In this document: piece by piece, positions 6,880 through 7,536 of the stretch | Numbering within the stretch: the first letter of the stretch is position 1 | How the letters are laid out: every line of letters begins with the position of its first letter | From: Sphingobacterium sp. UBA6711 | Lineage (GTDB): Bacteria; Bacteroidota; Bacteroidia; Sphingobacteriales; Sphingobacteriaceae | NCBI GenBank assembly: GCA_002454415.1 | Contig: DKIT01000092.1 | Span: forward strand, 24,972-32,507 | Reading direction: 5' to 3' | Length of the DNA stretch: 7,536 bases | Translations under genes and position numbers: made by a program | The notes under the pieces: model-generated | What the model was told of the DNA's origin: nothing | Seen by the model: the letters and a program-made list of their open reading frames with translations, nothing else | Databases searched by the model: none

Positions 6880-6930
6880 TTTTTCAAAATTCATTTTTTG
6901 TATTCTTTTGACATTTAGCGCATTACCTGT

Positions 6931-6947
6931 TTGGCATGGCGATGGTC
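6931..6947 (+). promoter_or_regulatory. Putative sigma-54-like promoter (-24 box) of the tolC-like gene
   Basis: TTGGCAT at 6931-6937 matches the -24 element; the expected -12 region reads TGGTC (6943-6947) rather than TTGCW, so only part of it fits. The predicted start of transcription is near 6957, only 6 nt before ATG 6964 and 12 nt before ATG 6970, which favours the second ATG. The distance from the GG to the centre of the nearer dyad is 62 bp, almost the same as on the adaptor side. Confidence 0.42.
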
Positions 6948-6963
6948 AGCAAGAAAATAAAAA

Positions 6964-7536
6964 ATGGATATGAAGAAAGTCTATATATATACGACGTTAT
7001 GCTTTTTATTGAGTTATGCCAGCGCGGAAGCGCAACAGGCTGGGCAGGCACTATTGGAAAGAGAGACGGGGACAGCAATAGTTACAAGTGGCGACGATAA
7101 GCAAATGACTAAGCGAACATTAGCTGAATGTATACAATTGGCTGTAAAAGTCAATCCGAGCTTACTGCAGAATGAACTGGATGTGAAGCGTGCAGACGTA
7201 AATTTGGCGCAGGCTAAAGCTAATAGACTTCCCGATGTAAATGCAAGTCTGCAGCATAGCCTGACATCCGGAAGATCGCAGGATAATTCTACCCTTCAAT
7301 ATATTTCATCCAACAACTCGACAGGGAATTTTTCTCTGGGAGCGAGCCTCCCGTTGTTTAGGGGCTTTCGTCTATTTAACGAAATTCGTATGAGTGCCGA
7401 TGCAAAGACTGCGGGTAAATTGACCTTTGATACACAGATTAATGCCTTGAAGCTGGATGTGATCACGGCTTATATTCAAAGTTTGACCGCCCAGGATATA
7501 TTGCGGCAGTCGGAAATGCAGACGGAGGTAACCCGG
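6964..7536 (+). CDS. TolC-family outer-membrane efflux protein, 5' part (3' end outside window)
   Basis: First 191 codons of an outer-membrane efflux duct, divergent from the adaptor operon. The frame is open to the window edge; a complete member is usually 430-500 residues. Seen: a signal peptide (basic MDMKK, hydrophobic VYIYTTLCFLLSY, probable cleavage near residues 21-24 in ASAEAQQ), a polar linker to ~50, then the start of the OEP fold: RTLAECIQLAVKVNPSLLQNELDVKRADVNLAQAK split over two stretches (51-85), LPDVNASL (89-96), a beta-strand segment with Ser/Asn-rich turn (93-130), LPLFRGFRLFNEIR (129-142) and a second long helix from ~143 (ALKLDVITAYIQSLTAQDIL). These are typical TolC repeat-one features. 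An in-frame stop at 6958-6960 limits the start to ATG 6964 or ATG 6970. The second gives the cleaner MKKVYIYTT start and leaves a more plausible leader if the TTGGCAT box at 6931 is a -24 element. Pairing with the adaptor and ABC genes is inferred from adjacency and shared intergenic dyads. Confidence 0.93.
   Translation, partial: MDMKKVYIYTTLCFLLSYASAEAQQAGQALLERETGTAIVTSGDDKQMTKRTLAECIQLAVKVNPSLLQNELDVKRADVNLAQAKANRLPDVNASLQHSLTSGRSQDNSTLQYISSNNSTGNFSLGASLPLFRGFRLFNEIRMSADAKTAGKLTFDTQINALKLDVITAYIQSLTAQDILRQSEMQTEVTR

Larger units (their letters stand above)
6291..6963. other. Long structured divergent intergenic region
   Basis: This 673-bp stretch separates the divergent adaptor and tolC-like genes. 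I see no convincing gene in it. From left to right it holds a TTGGCAC box for the leftward operon (6327-6333), two 16-bp dyads (6386-6401, 6407-6422) within a larger nest of inverted repeats (6375-6452), and a weakly structured 6453-6670 segment with small palindromes (CACAG-G-CTGTG at 6478-6488, GGATA-CAAT-TATCC at 6506-6519). Then come an 11-bp-period palindromic array (6684-6785), two more 16-bp dyads (6843-6858, 6864-6879) and a TTGGCAT box for tolC (6931-6937). It is much longer than a simple divergent promoter needs. Confidence 0.85.

Noticed and set aside
6606..6911. Plus-strand 101-codon reading frame across the repeat array
   Set aside because: It lies over the 11-bp palindromic array, has no family-like features, and its Leu/Val/Arg-rich quasi-repeats are what the repeat gives when translated. 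Non-coding structure explains it better.
6936..7100. Short plus-strand frame overlapping the start of the tolC-like gene
   Set aside because: It overlaps the signal peptide region of a clear TolC-family gene in another frame and has no supporting features.

Overview
The window looks like chromosomal DNA of a Bacteroidota bacterium, most likely Sphingobacteriaceae (Sphingobacterium/Pedobacter type). The grounds are moderate-to-low GC, A/T-rich leaders without Shine-Dalgarno sequences, and the typical Bacteroidota form of MacB/FtsX permease: about 800 residues, a duplicated core, and no fused ATPase. The genus is an inference from style, not from a marker gene.

Layout. A leftward operon fills positions 6290 to 1. 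In transcription order it holds a membrane-anchored periplasmic adaptor (6290-5037), a MacB/LolD-type ABC ATPase (4917-4225), a complete FtsX/MacB permease (4182-1777) and a second, different permease (1665 to beyond the left edge). A TolC-type outer-membrane efflux protein runs rightward from 6964 off the right edge. Together these encode a tripartite MacAB-TolC-like exporter: ATPase and permease in the inner membrane, adaptor across the periplasm, TolC-like duct in the outer membrane. The substrate cannot be read from the sequence.

The most notable part is the 673-bp divergent intergenic region (6291-6963), which I read as non-coding and heavily structured. It carries four 16-bp dyads of the form TGTNCR-N4-YGNACA, in two pairs. 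In each pair the centres are exactly 21 bp apart (two helical turns). Each pair points at one of the divergent genes, and its nearer member lies 62-63 bp from a TTGGCAC or TTGGCAT box just upstream of the start codon. This mirror-image arrangement fits a pair of sigma-54-type promoters (-24 boxes) with tandem upstream activator sites for an NtrC-family activator encoded elsewhere. The -12 elements are poor, so the sigma-54 assignment is less certain than the dyads.

Between the two regulatory blocks lies an 11-bp-period repeat array (6684-6785). It starts as direct copies of TCGGTRCTTGT and continues as inverted, decaying copies, so that the whole element is an imperfect palindrome of about 102 bp centred on TTCGGTT-GG-AACCGAA. 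Two spurious overlapping reading frames cover it. Smaller features are a nested set of inverted repeats around the adaptor-side dyads (6375-6452) and a 9-bp inverted repeat in the adaptor-ATPase gap.
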